Source: Patescibacteria group bacterium
Lineage (GTDB): Bacteria; Patescibacteriota; Patescibacteriia; UBA9570
NCBI GenBank assembly: GCA_024277435.1
Contig: JAJRVJ010000022.1
Span: forward strand, 1 to 40,867
Reading direction: 5' to 3'
Length of the DNA: 40,867 nt
Shown: in pieces, positions 30,859-39,859 of the stretch
Position numbering within the stretch: the stretch's first letter is position 1
How the letters are laid out: every line of letters begins with the position of its first letter
Translations under genes and position numbers: made by a program
The notes under the pieces: generated by a model
Told to the model about the DNA's origin: nothing
Databases searched by the model: none
What the model saw: the letters and a program-made list of their open reading frames with translations, nothing else

Positions 30859-31302
30859 ATGGCTAATCGGCATCTGGCGAGAACAATGGCCCTTCAAAGT
30901 TTGTATGAATGGGACTTTACTGGCAAGAAAGCTGATATTACAAAATTACTAAAGCGTAATCAAAAAGAATTTGCGCCCGAGTTTGATGATCAGAAATTTA
31001 GTGAAAACTTGGTGAACAATATTGTTAAACACCTAGATGAACTGAATGCTGTTATCACAGAATATGCTCCAGAGTGGCCTCTAGACCAAATTACTACTGT
31101 CGATCGTAATGTATTGCGCATTGGTGTATATGAATTACGATTTGATAAAGACATTCCACCAAAGGTTGCTATTAATGAAGCTATCGAATTAGCAAAAACA
31201 TTTGGAGGCCCTTCCAGTGGAAAATTCGTTAACGGGGTACTTGGCAGCATCTTTAAGAAGTTAGAGAAGGAAGAAGAAGGGAAGAGCAAAAAAAATAAAT
31301 AA
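30859..31302 (+). CDS. nusB: Transcription antitermination factor NusB
   Basis: [66 protein letters not shown]. Confidence 0.96.
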   Translation: MANRHLARTMALQSLYEWDFTGKKADITKLLKRNQKEFAPEFDDQKFSENLVNNIVKHLDELNAVITEYAPEWPLDQITTVDRNVLRIGVYELRFDKDIPPKVAINEAIELAKTFGGPSSGKFVNGVLGSIFKKLEKEEEGKSKKNK

Positions 31303-31338
31303 TATATAATTATCTAACTACTAAAAATAATTACACAC

Positions 31339-32061
31339 ATGAGTACAACAACAATTGTAGGTACTCCGTACGAAAAAGACTTAAGTGAAGTAGAAGAAAA
31401 ATTGGGCTTTACATTTACGAACAAAGACATCCTTACTCAGGCACTAGTGCATCGTTCGTTCTTAAATGAAAATCGCGATTTCCCACTTGGTCATAACGAA
31501 CGGCTTGAATTCTTAGGTGACGCAGTTCTTGAACTCGTTGTTACAGCACACCTTTACAATAATTACGATAATCCTGAAGGAGACTTAACTAACTGGCGCG
31601 CCAGCTTGGTAAATTCTAATATGCTCGCAGCTCTTACAAGTGAGTTAGAGATAGAAGAGTTTATGTATCTCTCACGCGGGGAACAAAAGGATGCCCATAG
31701 TAAAGCGCGTATGAAAATCTTGGCTAATGCGTTTGAGTCACTTGTTGGTGCAATATACATGGAACACGGTTATGATGGAGCGAAGGATTTCATTTCTCGC
31801 CGCTTACTCGTAAAGCTTGAACATATTCTGGAAAATAAATTATACCTTGATCCTAAAACATACTTTCAAGAATCATCTCAGGAACGCATGTCTATTACGC
31901 CTACCTACAAAGTTCTTAAAGAAGAAGGCCCGGATCATGATAGGCACTTTACTGTTGGGGTATACTTACAGGACGAAAAAATAGCTGTTGGTGAAGGCTC
32001 CTCAAAACAAGAGGCGCAAGTTGCTGCCGCAAAAAATGCTATCGCGTTGAAGGGCTGGTAA
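31339..32061 (+). CDS. rnc: Ribonuclease III
   Basis: LGHNERLEFLGDAVLELV, ANAFESLVGAIYMEHGYDGA, C-terminal dsRBD. Confidence 0.97.
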   Translation: MSTTTIVGTPYEKDLSEVEEKLGFTFTNKDILTQALVHRSFLNENRDFPLGHNERLEFLGDAVLELVVTAHLYNNYDNPEGDLTNWRASLVNSNMLAALTSELEIEEFMYLSRGEQKDAHSKARMKILANAFESLVGAIYMEHGYDGAKDFISRRLLVKLEHILENKLYLDPKTYFQESSQERMSITPTYKVLKEEGPDHDRHFTVGVYLQDEKIAVGEGSSKQEAQVAAAKNAIALKGW

Positions 32062-32085
32062 GTACGGACCTCATCTTCAACCCTA

Positions 32086-32115
32086 AATCCCCTCCCGAAC
32101 AAGGAGGGGGATTTT
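32086..32115 (+). terminator. Rho-independent terminator after rnc
   Basis: AATCCCCTCC-cgaacaa-GGAGGGGGATTTT (one bulged G). Confidence 0.75.
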
Positions 32116-32152
32116 ATATCAACAGCGCATCATATAAGGATACTTCTACCCA

Positions 32153-32181
32153 TTGATTAGTTCTGCAAAAATCAGTATACT
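32153..32181 (+). promoter_or_regulatory. Sigma70-like promoter for smc
   Basis: TTGATT(32153-32158)-17 bp-TATACT(32176-32181), ATG at 32191. Confidence 0.7.
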
Positions 32182-32190
32182 AATCAAGAC

Positions 32191-34905
32191 ATGACTTTAG
32201 AAAAACTAGTTATTAACGGCTTTAAATCATTTGCCGAATCAACTGAATTCACCTTTGATCACGAATTTACTGCCATTGTAGGGCCAAATGGCTCAGGTAA
32301 AACTAATGTGGCGGATGCTTTGCGTTGGGTAATGGGCGAACAATCACTCAAGCTCATGCGCATGAAAAAGGCGACGGATTCTATTTTTGCTGGCTCCGAT
32401 AAGCGAGCTCGCTTAGGAATGGCCCAAGTTGATTTACATATTAATAATGAAGATGGGCGTTTAAACCTAGATTATGATCATGTAGTTATTTCCCGGCGCT
32501 TAACACGTAAAGGCGATACTGAATACATGATTAATAAAACTAAGGTACGCTTACAAGATATTATCCTACTACTAGCGCAAGCGAATTTTGGTCAAAAAAG
32601 TTACGGTGTCATTGGACAGGGTATGATTACCGATATTGTGAATGCTAGCCCGCAAGATCGTAAAGAATTTTTCGATGAAGCCACTGGAGTAAAAGAATTT
32701 CAGATTAAACGCGATCAAGCTATCAATAAATTAATTCGTACTGAAGATAATTTGGAGCGCGTAGAAGATTTACTGGTAGAAATTGAACCACGGCTCAACT
32801 CATTAAAGCGCCAAGTAAATAAATTGGAGAAGCGCAAAAAAGTAGAAGAAGAACTATCTGAAATTCAAGTACAATACTATGGCTCCGCTACAGTAGAGTT
32901 GAATAACAAATTAGAAAATCTTACAGGACGTGGAAGCCAGCTACGAGCTGAGCAATCCACCGTATCCGATACACTTGCGAGTATTGAAACTGAAATTGAT
33001 GGAATTGGCAAGCAAGAATCGCGCACAGATATTTATCATCGTTTACAAAAAGAGTTTGATGAGGTTCTTCAAAAAAAGAATGCTTTACTTAAAGACCAGG
33101 CCATCATTAAAGGACGCTTAGAAGTTGAGCATGAACGCAGTGGTGAAATTGATTTACTATGGATGCAACGGCGACTAGATGATGTATTACAACAAATTGA
33201 TTCATTGCAACGTGACTTAGAAAATTCCAAGCAATCTGTTGAGCACCAAAGCAAACAACTAAGCTCTATTCAGTCTACGCAAAAAGATGTTGGAAAGGAT
33301 TATGATCGAATTGAAAAACAACTAGAGCAAACAAAACAAGAACTTGTTAAGCTTACTGACGTTCTATCAGTTCCAGAAATTAAACATCGTCTAGAGATGT
33401 TATTTCAACAGCAAGAGCAGTTCTTACGTGAACTACTAGCCACCACATCACTTTCGCAATTTCAACAAATGCAAAAGAGCGCCCAAAGCGTTACTACTAA
33501 ATTAGCTGAACTACTTGATGAACTTCATGAAGAGCGTGATGAGGATATTGCCATTAAACGACAAGAAATTAAGGCCTTTGAGGAACAATGGAAAACTACC
33601 TTAGGGTTAAAAGAAAAGCTACTACATGACAGCGCCGAATTAAGCGCTGGTATTAAAGCTCGGCAAGAAACAATTGGTATCATTGAAAAAAACATTGAGG
33701 ACTTACAGAAAGAATCCAAGGGCATTATTGAAGAAATGAAAAGTAAGTCTGAAGCGTCTAAGGTAAAGAAAGATAAAGATACACAAATGGCCGCCCTGCA
33801 AGATGAGAGCGCGGGACTAGAAAAGCAACTACGAGATTTAGAAACACAGTTACTTACAAAGAAATCATCATTAGATGAATTCAATCAAGAAGAAGAGGGT
33901 AAAAAACAACGCTTACTAGAGCTACAAACTAAGGCACGCCAAACTCAATCCCAACTCAACCAATTGAATAATAAATTGCAGGTTATTGAAATTGAGATAG
34001 CAAAATTAGAAACGCGCCGTGAAGATGTAAAGGAAGAGATTAGCCGAGAAGTTACTGCAGAAACACAAGCCAAGATTGAACAATGGAAAGAAGAACGTGA
34101 CGATCAAGATGAACTACTTGTACAGATTGAAAAGTTAAAACATCAATTAGATTTAATTGGTGGAATTGATACAGAAATTATTCAAGAGTACGAACAAACC
34201 AAAGAGCGCTTTGAATTCTTACGTGATCAATCAAAAGATCTTCACGAAACCATTAAATCAATGGATGGTATTATTGACGATTTAGATAACACCATTAAGC
34301 GACAGTTCAACAAATCCTTTAAATCTATCGCCAAAAGTTTCGAGCGCTACTTCAAAGTGTTATTTGATGGCGGGGAAGCTAAATTAAGCATGCTTACCGA
34401 AGAAACTATTCAGAAAGATGAGGAAGAGGTTGGTGAAGCTGTAAAAAATCTTGAACTTGTTGATAAGAAGAAGCAAGTTATTGGTCACAATCCAATTGGT
34501 AAACTAAAGAAGAAGCAGCGCGTAGTTTCTGGTATTGATATTGTTGCTCAACCCCCAAAGAAAAAACTGCAATCTATTCAGGCGTTATCTGGTGGTGAAA
34601 AATCTATGACCGCTATCGCCCTTATTTGTGCGATCATTGATGCGAACGCACCTCCATTTGTAGTACTTGATGAAGTTGAAGCTGCGTTGGATGAAGCGAA
34701 CTCTGATAAATTCGCTGCGATTGTACGTCAACTATCTTCACAAACTCAATTTGTAATTATCACCCATAATCGCTCTACCATGCATCAGGCTGACGTATTG
34801 TATGGCGTAACCATGAGCAATGATGGAACAAGCCATATCCTTTCTGTAAAAATGACTGAGGCCGAAAAAATGCTTCAAGCCGATGAAGAAGCAGTAGTAG
34901 CGTAA
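32191..34905 (+). CDS. smc: SMC-family chromosome segregation ATPase, 904 aa, no recognisable hinge
   Basis: INGFKSFAE, IVGPNGSGKTNVADALRWVMGEQ (Walker A), LSGGEKSMTAIAL (signature), FVVLDEVEAALDEAN (Walker B); long coiled coil between. Confidence 0.93.
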   Translation: MTLEKLVINGFKSFAESTEFTFDHEFTAIVGPNGSGKTNVADALRWVMGEQSLKLMRMKKATDSIFAGSDKRARLGMAQVDLHINNEDGRLNLDYDHVVISRRLTRKGDTEYMINKTKVRLQDIILLLAQANFGQKSYGVIGQGMITDIVNASPQDRKEFFDEATGVKEFQIKRDQAINKLIRTEDNLERVEDLLVEIEPRLNSLKRQVNKLEKRKKVEEELSEIQVQYYGSATVELNNKLENLTGRGSQLRAEQSTVSDTLASIETEIDGIGKQESRTDIYHRLQKEFDEVLQKKNALLKDQAIIKGRLEVEHERSGEIDLLWMQRRLDDVLQQIDSLQRDLENSKQSVEHQSKQLSSIQSTQKDVGKDYDRIEKQLEQTKQELVKLTDVLSVPEIKHRLEMLFQQQEQFLRELLATTSLSQFQQMQKSAQSVTTKLAELLDELHEERDEDIAIKRQEIKAFEEQWKTTLGLKEKLLHDSAELSAGIKARQETIGIIEKNIEDLQKESKGIIEEMKSKSEASKVKKDKDTQMAALQDESAGLEKQLRDLETQLLTKKSSLDEFNQEEEGKKQRLLELQTKARQTQSQLNQLNNKLQVIEIEIAKLETRREDVKEEISREVTAETQAKIEQWKEERDDQDELLVQIEKLKHQLDLIGGIDTEIIQEYEQTKERFEFLRDQSKDLHETIKSMDGIIDDLDNTIKRQFNKSFKSIAKSFERYFKVLFDGGEAKLSMLTEETIQKDEEEVGEAVKNLELVDKKKQVIGHNPIGKLKKKQRVVSGIDIVAQPPKKKLQSIQALSGGEKSMTAIALICAIIDANAPPFVVLDEVEAALDEANSDKFAAIVRQLSSQTQFVIITHNRSTMHQADVLYGVTMSNDGTSHILSVKMTEAEKMLQADEEAVVA

Positions 34906-34920
34906 TCTATTTAGCAAAAT

Positions 34921-35727
34921 CTACTTATTGAGGCTGGCGATTCGCACAGCCTCTTTTTTTATATCAAGATCAAGGGCGGTGAAGAGCACCACTTCAAATA
35001 CCGTAATAAAGCTACTAAAGATAGAGATAATAGTTAACCCTGCTGTGGTAAATCCAAAAGTATCAGGTACAACCGTAATAATCATAAATAATACACTACT
35101 TACAATAAAGCTTGTGAGGATAAGATAACTTAGTGCGTACAACCAATTTCTACGAATTGTTTGGATACTATATTTTAATGCCTTAAGCGATGACATATCG
35201 TGCCACACCAACGCTGGTAGCGCCAAGCTAAATACTAATCCGATAATAATTCCTGGGACGATAAAAAAGAAAAACCCAATTGCCGTAAGCACCGAAATTA
35301 TCACACTCACCACTAGCGCTCTAGGGTATAGCTCAGCTGCCTGACGTAACACAATACTCACAGGCTGAGGTTTACGAAGATACATATTCTTCATGCTCAC
35401 AATAACGGCCACCACTACATATACCATGATAAAACTAGCCAGCAACTGAATAACGATATTTGCTAAATATGTGGGATCTAGAATTAAGTCTGTGAAGGCA
35501 TTAAGAAATGCAATAGGATCCTGGGTGGGGATTGGTAATTCACTATCATACAAATGTCGCGGGGTTGTGAGATCTAGCAATACATTTATTGGTAATGCTA
35601 CGAGGAGATTAACAATGAGAATTACATCAAACCGTTGAAGGTAATTTTTCCACGTGATACGAAGAAGCATTACGTATTGAGGCAGTGTTTTTCGTTCCAT
35701 AACCGTTGTAGTATAGCGTATTGACAT
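34921..35727 (-). CDS. Multi-TM membrane protein, hypothetical
   Basis: About six TM segments; start may be downstream, at MERKTLPQY. Confidence 0.72.
   Translation of the reverse strand: MSIRYTTTVMERKTLPQYVMLLRITWKNYLQRFDVILIVNLLVALPINVLLDLTTPRHLYDSELPIPTQDPIAFLNAFTDLILDPTYLANIVIQLLASFIMVYVVVAVIVSMKNMYLRKPQPVSIVLRQAAELYPRALVVSVIISVLTAIGFFFFIVPGIIIGLVFSLALPALVWHDMSSLKALKYSIQTIRRNWLYALSYLILTSFIVSSVLFMIITVVPDTFGFTTAGLTIISIFSSFITVFEVVLFTALDLDIKKEAVRIASLNK
34930..34960 (+). terminator. smc terminator, overlapping the convergent gene's 3' coding end
   Basis: GAGGCTG(34930-34936)...CAGCCTC(34947-34953)T7. Confidence 0.75.
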
Positions 35728-35749
35728 AAAATAGTATATTGGCTATGAT
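35721..35749 (+). promoter_or_regulatory. Promoter for rpsP
   Basis: TTGACA(35721-35726)-17 bp-TATGAT(35744-35749). Confidence 0.7.
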
Positions 35750-35815
35750 TTTCAGGCTTCTTCGCAAGAGAAGCTATGCTCGAATATTAAATTATTTAGT
35801 AATTCGTACAACACA

Positions 35816-36250
35816 ATGTTAGTAATTCGTTTATCACGAACAGGTCGCAAGAAACGCCCTATGTACCGTATCGTCCTACAAGAACGATCCTGGTCTCCTA
35901 AATCTAAAGCAATCGAAATTTTAGGAAATGTAAACCCACATACAGACCCAGCTACAATTAATCTGAAAGAAGATCGCATCCGTCACTGGATTAGTGAAGG
36001 TGCACAACCATCAAATACTGTTCATAATATGCTTGTTACCAAGGGTATTATCGAAGGTAAAAAGAAGCGTTCTGTAACTGGCAAGAAAAAGGGTGGGGAA
36101 GAGGAAGAAAGCGCTGATGCTGGCGGTGAAAAGCCAGCTGAAGAAAAGAAAGAAGAAGCTCCAGCTGAAGAGAAAAAAGAAGAACCAGCTGAAGAGAAAA
36201 AAGAAGAACCAGCAAAAGAGGCTAAAAAGCCAGCTGAAGACAAAGAATAA
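35816..36250 (+). CDS. rpsP: 30S ribosomal protein S16 with repetitive charged C-terminal tail
   Basis: MLVIRLSRTGRKKRPMYRIVLQERSWSPKSKAIEILGNVNPHT; tail of EEKKEEPA repeats. Confidence 0.96.
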   Translation: MLVIRLSRTGRKKRPMYRIVLQERSWSPKSKAIEILGNVNPHTDPATINLKEDRIRHWISEGAQPSNTVHNMLVTKGIIEGKKKRSVTGKKKGGEEEESADAGGEKPAEEKKEEAPAEEKKEEPAEEKKEEPAKEAKKPAEDKE

Positions 36251-36257
36251 TACTTTG

Positions 36258-36285
36258 TTGACAGTTAGAAATAGCCTAGTATACT
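36258..36285 (+). promoter_or_regulatory. Promoter upstream of the KH-domain gene
   Basis: TTGACA(36258-36263)-16 bp-TATACT(36280-36285). Confidence 0.65.
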
Positions 36286-36332
36286 AGAAAGCACGTCAGT
36301 TTTGACAATAAAATAATTAATACTATACCGAT

Positions 36333-36704
36333 ATGGAAAGAGACCAAGAGTTTGTTGAATACGTAGTGAGAGCCCTAGTGGACACTCCAGACGCCGTTTC
36401 AAGCGAACGCACAGTGGACGAAATGGGCGTACTTATCACTCTTACAGTAGATCCTAGCGATCTTGGACAAGTGATCGGGCGACAAGGTCAAACAGCTAAA
36501 TCTATTCGTACTCTATTGCGCGTAGTTGGTGCTAAAAATCATGCACGTGTAAACCTAAAGATCTACGAACCAGATAACATGCGCAATCATTCTGGTGGAC
36601 GTCGCGAAGATAAGCCACGAAATGATGCTCCTCGTGAAGAAGCTCCTAAACAGGAAACTCCACGTGAAGAAATTGACATTAGTGCTGTAGATTTGAACCT
36701 ATAA
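36333..36704 (+). CDS. KH-domain RNA-binding protein (KhpA-like)
   Basis: EYVVRALVDTPDAV, LGQVIGRQGQTAKSIRTLLRVVG; charged C-terminal tail. Confidence 0.9.
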   Translation: MERDQEFVEYVVRALVDTPDAVSSERTVDEMGVLITLTVDPSDLGQVIGRQGQTAKSIRTLLRVVGAKNHARVNLKIYEPDNMRNHSGGRREDKPRNDAPREEAPKQETPREEIDISAVDLNL

Positions 36705-36718
36705 TCTCAGAATAATTC

Positions 36719-36746
36719 AAAAGCCCTGCATTTGCAGGGCTTTTTT
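36719..36746 (+). terminator. Rho-independent terminator
   Basis: AAAAGCCCTGCA-tt-TGCAGGGCTTTTTT. Confidence 0.85.
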
Positions 36747-36836
36747 AGTATATCCACACTTTTTTTGGCTAATATTAGCAATTTCATATCAAATCTCATT
36801 GACGAAATAGTGCCTGTTTGATAGTGTACTTCGGTT

Positions 36837-37478
36837 ATGCTTAAAAACATACTATTACCCACCTATCGATTTTTTCTAAAAATGAAGCTGCGCCGTATTG
36901 CAGCCCCACGTATTGCGTTACATAAATTAGCCAGCCAGCTGTTGATTGGTGGTATTTTTATTGCTAGCGCTTCACAAACACTTGCCGCAACTCAACCTTC
37001 TGGTGTAGCACCAATGTCTATTGTAAATGCGGGAACACGGCACATTACTACTACTGGATATATTGATACTCGTACTGCGAACTTAGAAATATCTCAATTA
37101 GCATCAAATACGCCTGTGCACGTTACCGACACTAAACGGACTAGTCGTGGATTCTTTGCTGGCCATAATGGCATTGATTATGATGGAGAATTTGGTGATG
37201 GTATTTACGCCATGCTACCAGGTACAATTACCTTAGTATCTTCTTCGGGCCCACTTGGGAATCATATTGCTATTGAGCATGATAATGGCATTAAAACAGT
37301 GTACGCACATCTTCAAAGCATGCAGGTATCTCAGGGAGATGAAGTACGCGCTGGTGATGTACTTGGCACTATGGGAAGTACTGGACGTTCAACTGGATCA
37401 CATCTTCATATTGAATCTTATGTAAACGGTGTAGCCGTAGACCCTATGATATTCTTAGCTAACGCTGAGCTAAAATAG
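36837..37478 (+). CDS. Secreted M23-family (LytM) peptidase
   Basis: GHNGIDYDGEFGDGIYAMLPGTI, GNHIAIEHDNGIKTVYAHLQ, GSTGRSTGSHLHIESYVNG. Confidence 0.92.
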   Translation: MLKNILLPTYRFFLKMKLRRIAAPRIALHKLASQLLIGGIFIASASQTLAATQPSGVAPMSIVNAGTRHITTTGYIDTRTANLEISQLASNTPVHVTDTKRTSRGFFAGHNGIDYDGEFGDGIYAMLPGTITLVSSSGPLGNHIAIEHDNGIKTVYAHLQSMQVSQGDEVRAGDVLGTMGSTGRSTGSHLHIESYVNGVAVDPMIFLANAELK

Positions 37479-37501
37479 CATCATTTGCTATACTATAACT
37501 C

Positions 37502-38164
37502 ATGCGCTTTGATATTGTGACAATTTTTCCAGAGATCTTTGATTCCTATTTTGGAGAATCCATTATTAAGATTGCTCAGGAAAAAGAAAAGATTGATATC
37601 CACGTGCATGACGTGCGTGAGTTTGCAAAAAATAAACATAAGAAAGTAGATGACACACCTTATGGTGGTGGCCCCGGCATGATACTTATGGTGCAGCCAT
37701 TTTATGATTGCATGAAATCAATTCCACGCTTGAAACACTCCCGCGTATTGATGATGGATCCGGCTGGTACAGAATACTCACAACCAATGGCACAACAGTA
37801 TAGTAAAGAGTACGATCAAATTATCATGCTGTGCGGAAGATACGAAGGTTTTGACGAACGAATTTATAATCTTGTAGACGAGCGAATCTCAATTGGTAAA
37901 TATGTATTAAGTGGCGGCGAAATTCCTGCCATGATAATTACCGAAACTATTACCCGCCTACTACCAGGTGTACTTGGTGATATCGAATCCGTAAAAGAAG
38001 AAACTTATACAGGCGACTTAGAATACAAAGAGCATCCTCAATACACAAAACCCAGTACGTTTATTACGGACGAAGGCGAAGAATGGAATGCGCCTGATGT
38101 ATTACTATCTGGTAACCATGCAGAGATAAACAAGTGGCGAGAAGAAAATGAAAAAAGGGGCTAA
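37502..38164 (+). CDS. trmD: tRNA (guanine-N1)-methyltransferase TrmD
   Basis: MRFDIVTIFPEIF, DDTPYGGGPGMILMVQP, LCGRYEGFDERI, SIGKYVLSGGEIPAM. Confidence 0.97.
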   Translation: MRFDIVTIFPEIFDSYFGESIIKIAQEKEKIDIHVHDVREFAKNKHKKVDDTPYGGGPGMILMVQPFYDCMKSIPRLKHSRVLMMDPAGTEYSQPMAQQYSKEYDQIIMLCGRYEGFDERIYNLVDERISIGKYVLSGGEIPAMIITETITRLLPGVLGDIESVKEETYTGDLEYKEHPQYTKPSTFITDEGEEWNAPDVLLSGNHAEINKWREENEKRG

Positions 38165-38166
38165 TT

Positions 38167-38202
38167 TAAAGTAGAGCCGCATTGCAATGCGGCTCTACTT
38201 TA
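38167..38202. terminator. Perfect 36-bp palindrome, bidirectional terminator
   Basis: TAAAGTAGAGCCGCATTGCAATGCGGCTCTACTTTA between convergent trmD and the 38203 gene. Confidence 0.75.
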
Positions 38203-39336
38203 TTACACACCCAACTCTCGCTTCTTAGCTACCACCGCTTGCTCAAGAATGGCTAGAGAAATTTGATCACCCACATTGTGCACACGACGCACAGGATGAA
38301 AGAACTGTTGAATGTCTTCAGTAGTCATATTGTATTTATCTACAATACCTTGTTTTCTGATTCGTTTTACTAACTCTATTTGATATGGATGAATACCTTT
38401 TGGAACAATTACACTTTTGCCGTTAATAGATAATGACTTTCGTTTTTGAATACCTTTTCCAGCTCTACCAATCTTTTTTAATTCCGGATGATACTGAATA
38501 GCCCAACATGTTTCACCAATTCTGAATGCAATAATTTCCTTTGTCGCATGATCGCGTGCTAGAACATGTACATTCTTACTTGGCTTGTTAGATTGTATAT
38601 CCGCCCCATAAATTCTGAAATGATTATATGACTCTACACCAAAGCCTGGTGCAAGCTCTTTAAAAATAGTATCTTTTTTACCCTCATCGGTGATATCAAC
38701 AATTTGTGTACTAAAATGAAAACGTCCTTCGCGCGGTGGTGGTACATTTTGCCCTCGCTTAATTCCAATATGCATCACTTGGTCGGCTAGCACTTGGTAA
38801 CTCATGCAGACAGCCCATACAAACATTTCCCGATTGATTAGTTCACTCATGAATTTTGCGATGGGTCGATAAAATGGTTGATCGGAACGACCCTCTCCAC
38901 CACTCATCATCACAAGTACTTTATGGTCAAGATCAGAATATAATAATTTTCGGTCATCGGATGTCATCACACCGCGTTCGGAAATTGCAATGCGTGGCCA
39001 CGGATACTTGCTCCAATTTTGCTTTGTATCAGAAATACCAATCACCTCCACAAAATTATCTTTACGAATTTTTGGATGAATAGTTTTTAATAAAGCTTGA
39101 CTGGTATTTATCGAGCGACCGTAAATACGAATTTCTCCACCAGTACTATTTTGCGCTAAACGAATTTTTCTTAGGTCATCCAGAATTAATTCAATACGCT
39201 TTGGATCGGCATCTTTATATTTAGGACCAACCTTATTACTTAGTCGTTCATACGCTTTTGCAGGAATACGCAAATGCTGCGAAGCACTTTCCTCACTAAA
39301 TGCTACTGGGATTTTATCTTTGTAGTGTATTGGCAT
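38203..39336 (-). CDS. Class-I glutamine-amidotransferase-like protein with uncharacterised N-terminal region
   Basis: VLVMMSGGEGRSDQP, FVWAVCMSYQVLADQV (Cys in nucleophile-elbow-like segment), ETCWAIQYHPELKK (His/Glu). ORF opens at 39375; M at 39336 plausible. Confidence 0.65.
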   Translation of the reverse strand: MPIHYKDKIPVAFSEESASQHLRIPAKAYERLSNKVGPKYKDADPKRIELILDDLRKIRLAQNSTGGEIRIYGRSINTSQALLKTIHPKIRKDNFVEVIGISDTKQNWSKYPWPRIAISERGVMTSDDRKLLYSDLDHKVLVMMSGGEGRSDQPFYRPIAKFMSELINREMFVWAVCMSYQVLADQVMHIGIKRGQNVPPPREGRFHFSTQIVDITDEGKKDTIFKELAPGFGVESYNHFRIYGADIQSNKPSKNVHVLARDHATKEIIAFRIGETCWAIQYHPELKKIGRAGKGIQKRKSLSINGKSVIVPKGIHPYQIELVKRIRKQGIVDKYNMTTEDIQQFFHPVRRVHNVGDQISLAILEQAVVAKKRELGV

Positions 39337-39430
39337 ATCTTGGCGTATGTTATCAGCTACTAGACACAAAAGCAATAATTCGATAGGGTGTGGCCATTGA
39401 TCATTCCGATCGATGTTCCCAGGAGGAACA

Positions 39431-39859
39431 ATGTCCCTTAGTCAGATCCGCTTCATCGTCCTCGCTAACCTCCTCATCCTGCTGGCTGGCTGCAAGGCTG
39501 CCAAGCAGTACTCAGTGAGCTCCCTGCCGCAGGGAAGAGGCTACACCACCGTTGACGGCGAGATCCTGTTCAAGATCCACGAGTGGCCGTGTCTGTCCGG
39601 CGCATTACTGATGGACGACGAGCACCCCAGCGGTATCCCCGAGATCGAGATGGTGAGCTGCTACCACAACGGCGACTACTACACCGTGCTACTCAACGGC
39701 CCGAATCCCGACGGTGAGTACACCAGCGCCTTCGACGCCGGATTCGAGGACGAGGTTCAGCAGCTTCCGGGTGCCATCACCTGGCAGAACCTAGCCTTCA
39801 TCTCGGTGGAGTCGGTGTCCGGCGAACCGTCGGCCTGGTTCTACAACACTCGCGGCTAG
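39431..39859 (+). CDS. GC-rich lipoprotein ORF of probable foreign origin; frame continues beyond TAG to 39967
   Basis: AGGAGG Shine-Dalgarno, ATG at 39431, lipobox NLLILLAGC; GC-rich codons in an AT-rich genome. Confidence 0.65.
   Translation: MSLSQIRFIVLANLLILLAGCKAAKQYSVSSLPQGRGYTTVDGEILFKIHEWPCLSGALLMDDEHPSGIPEIEMVSCYHNGDYYTVLLNGPNPDGEYTSAFDAGFEDEVQQLPGAITWQNLAFISVESVSGEPSAWFYNTRG

Noticed and set aside
36302-36329. TTGACA-16-TATACC as a second promoter for the KH gene
   Set aside because: ATG is only 3 nt after the -10, so the expected TSS would lie inside the ORF; the upstream promoter at 36258-36285 is more credible.
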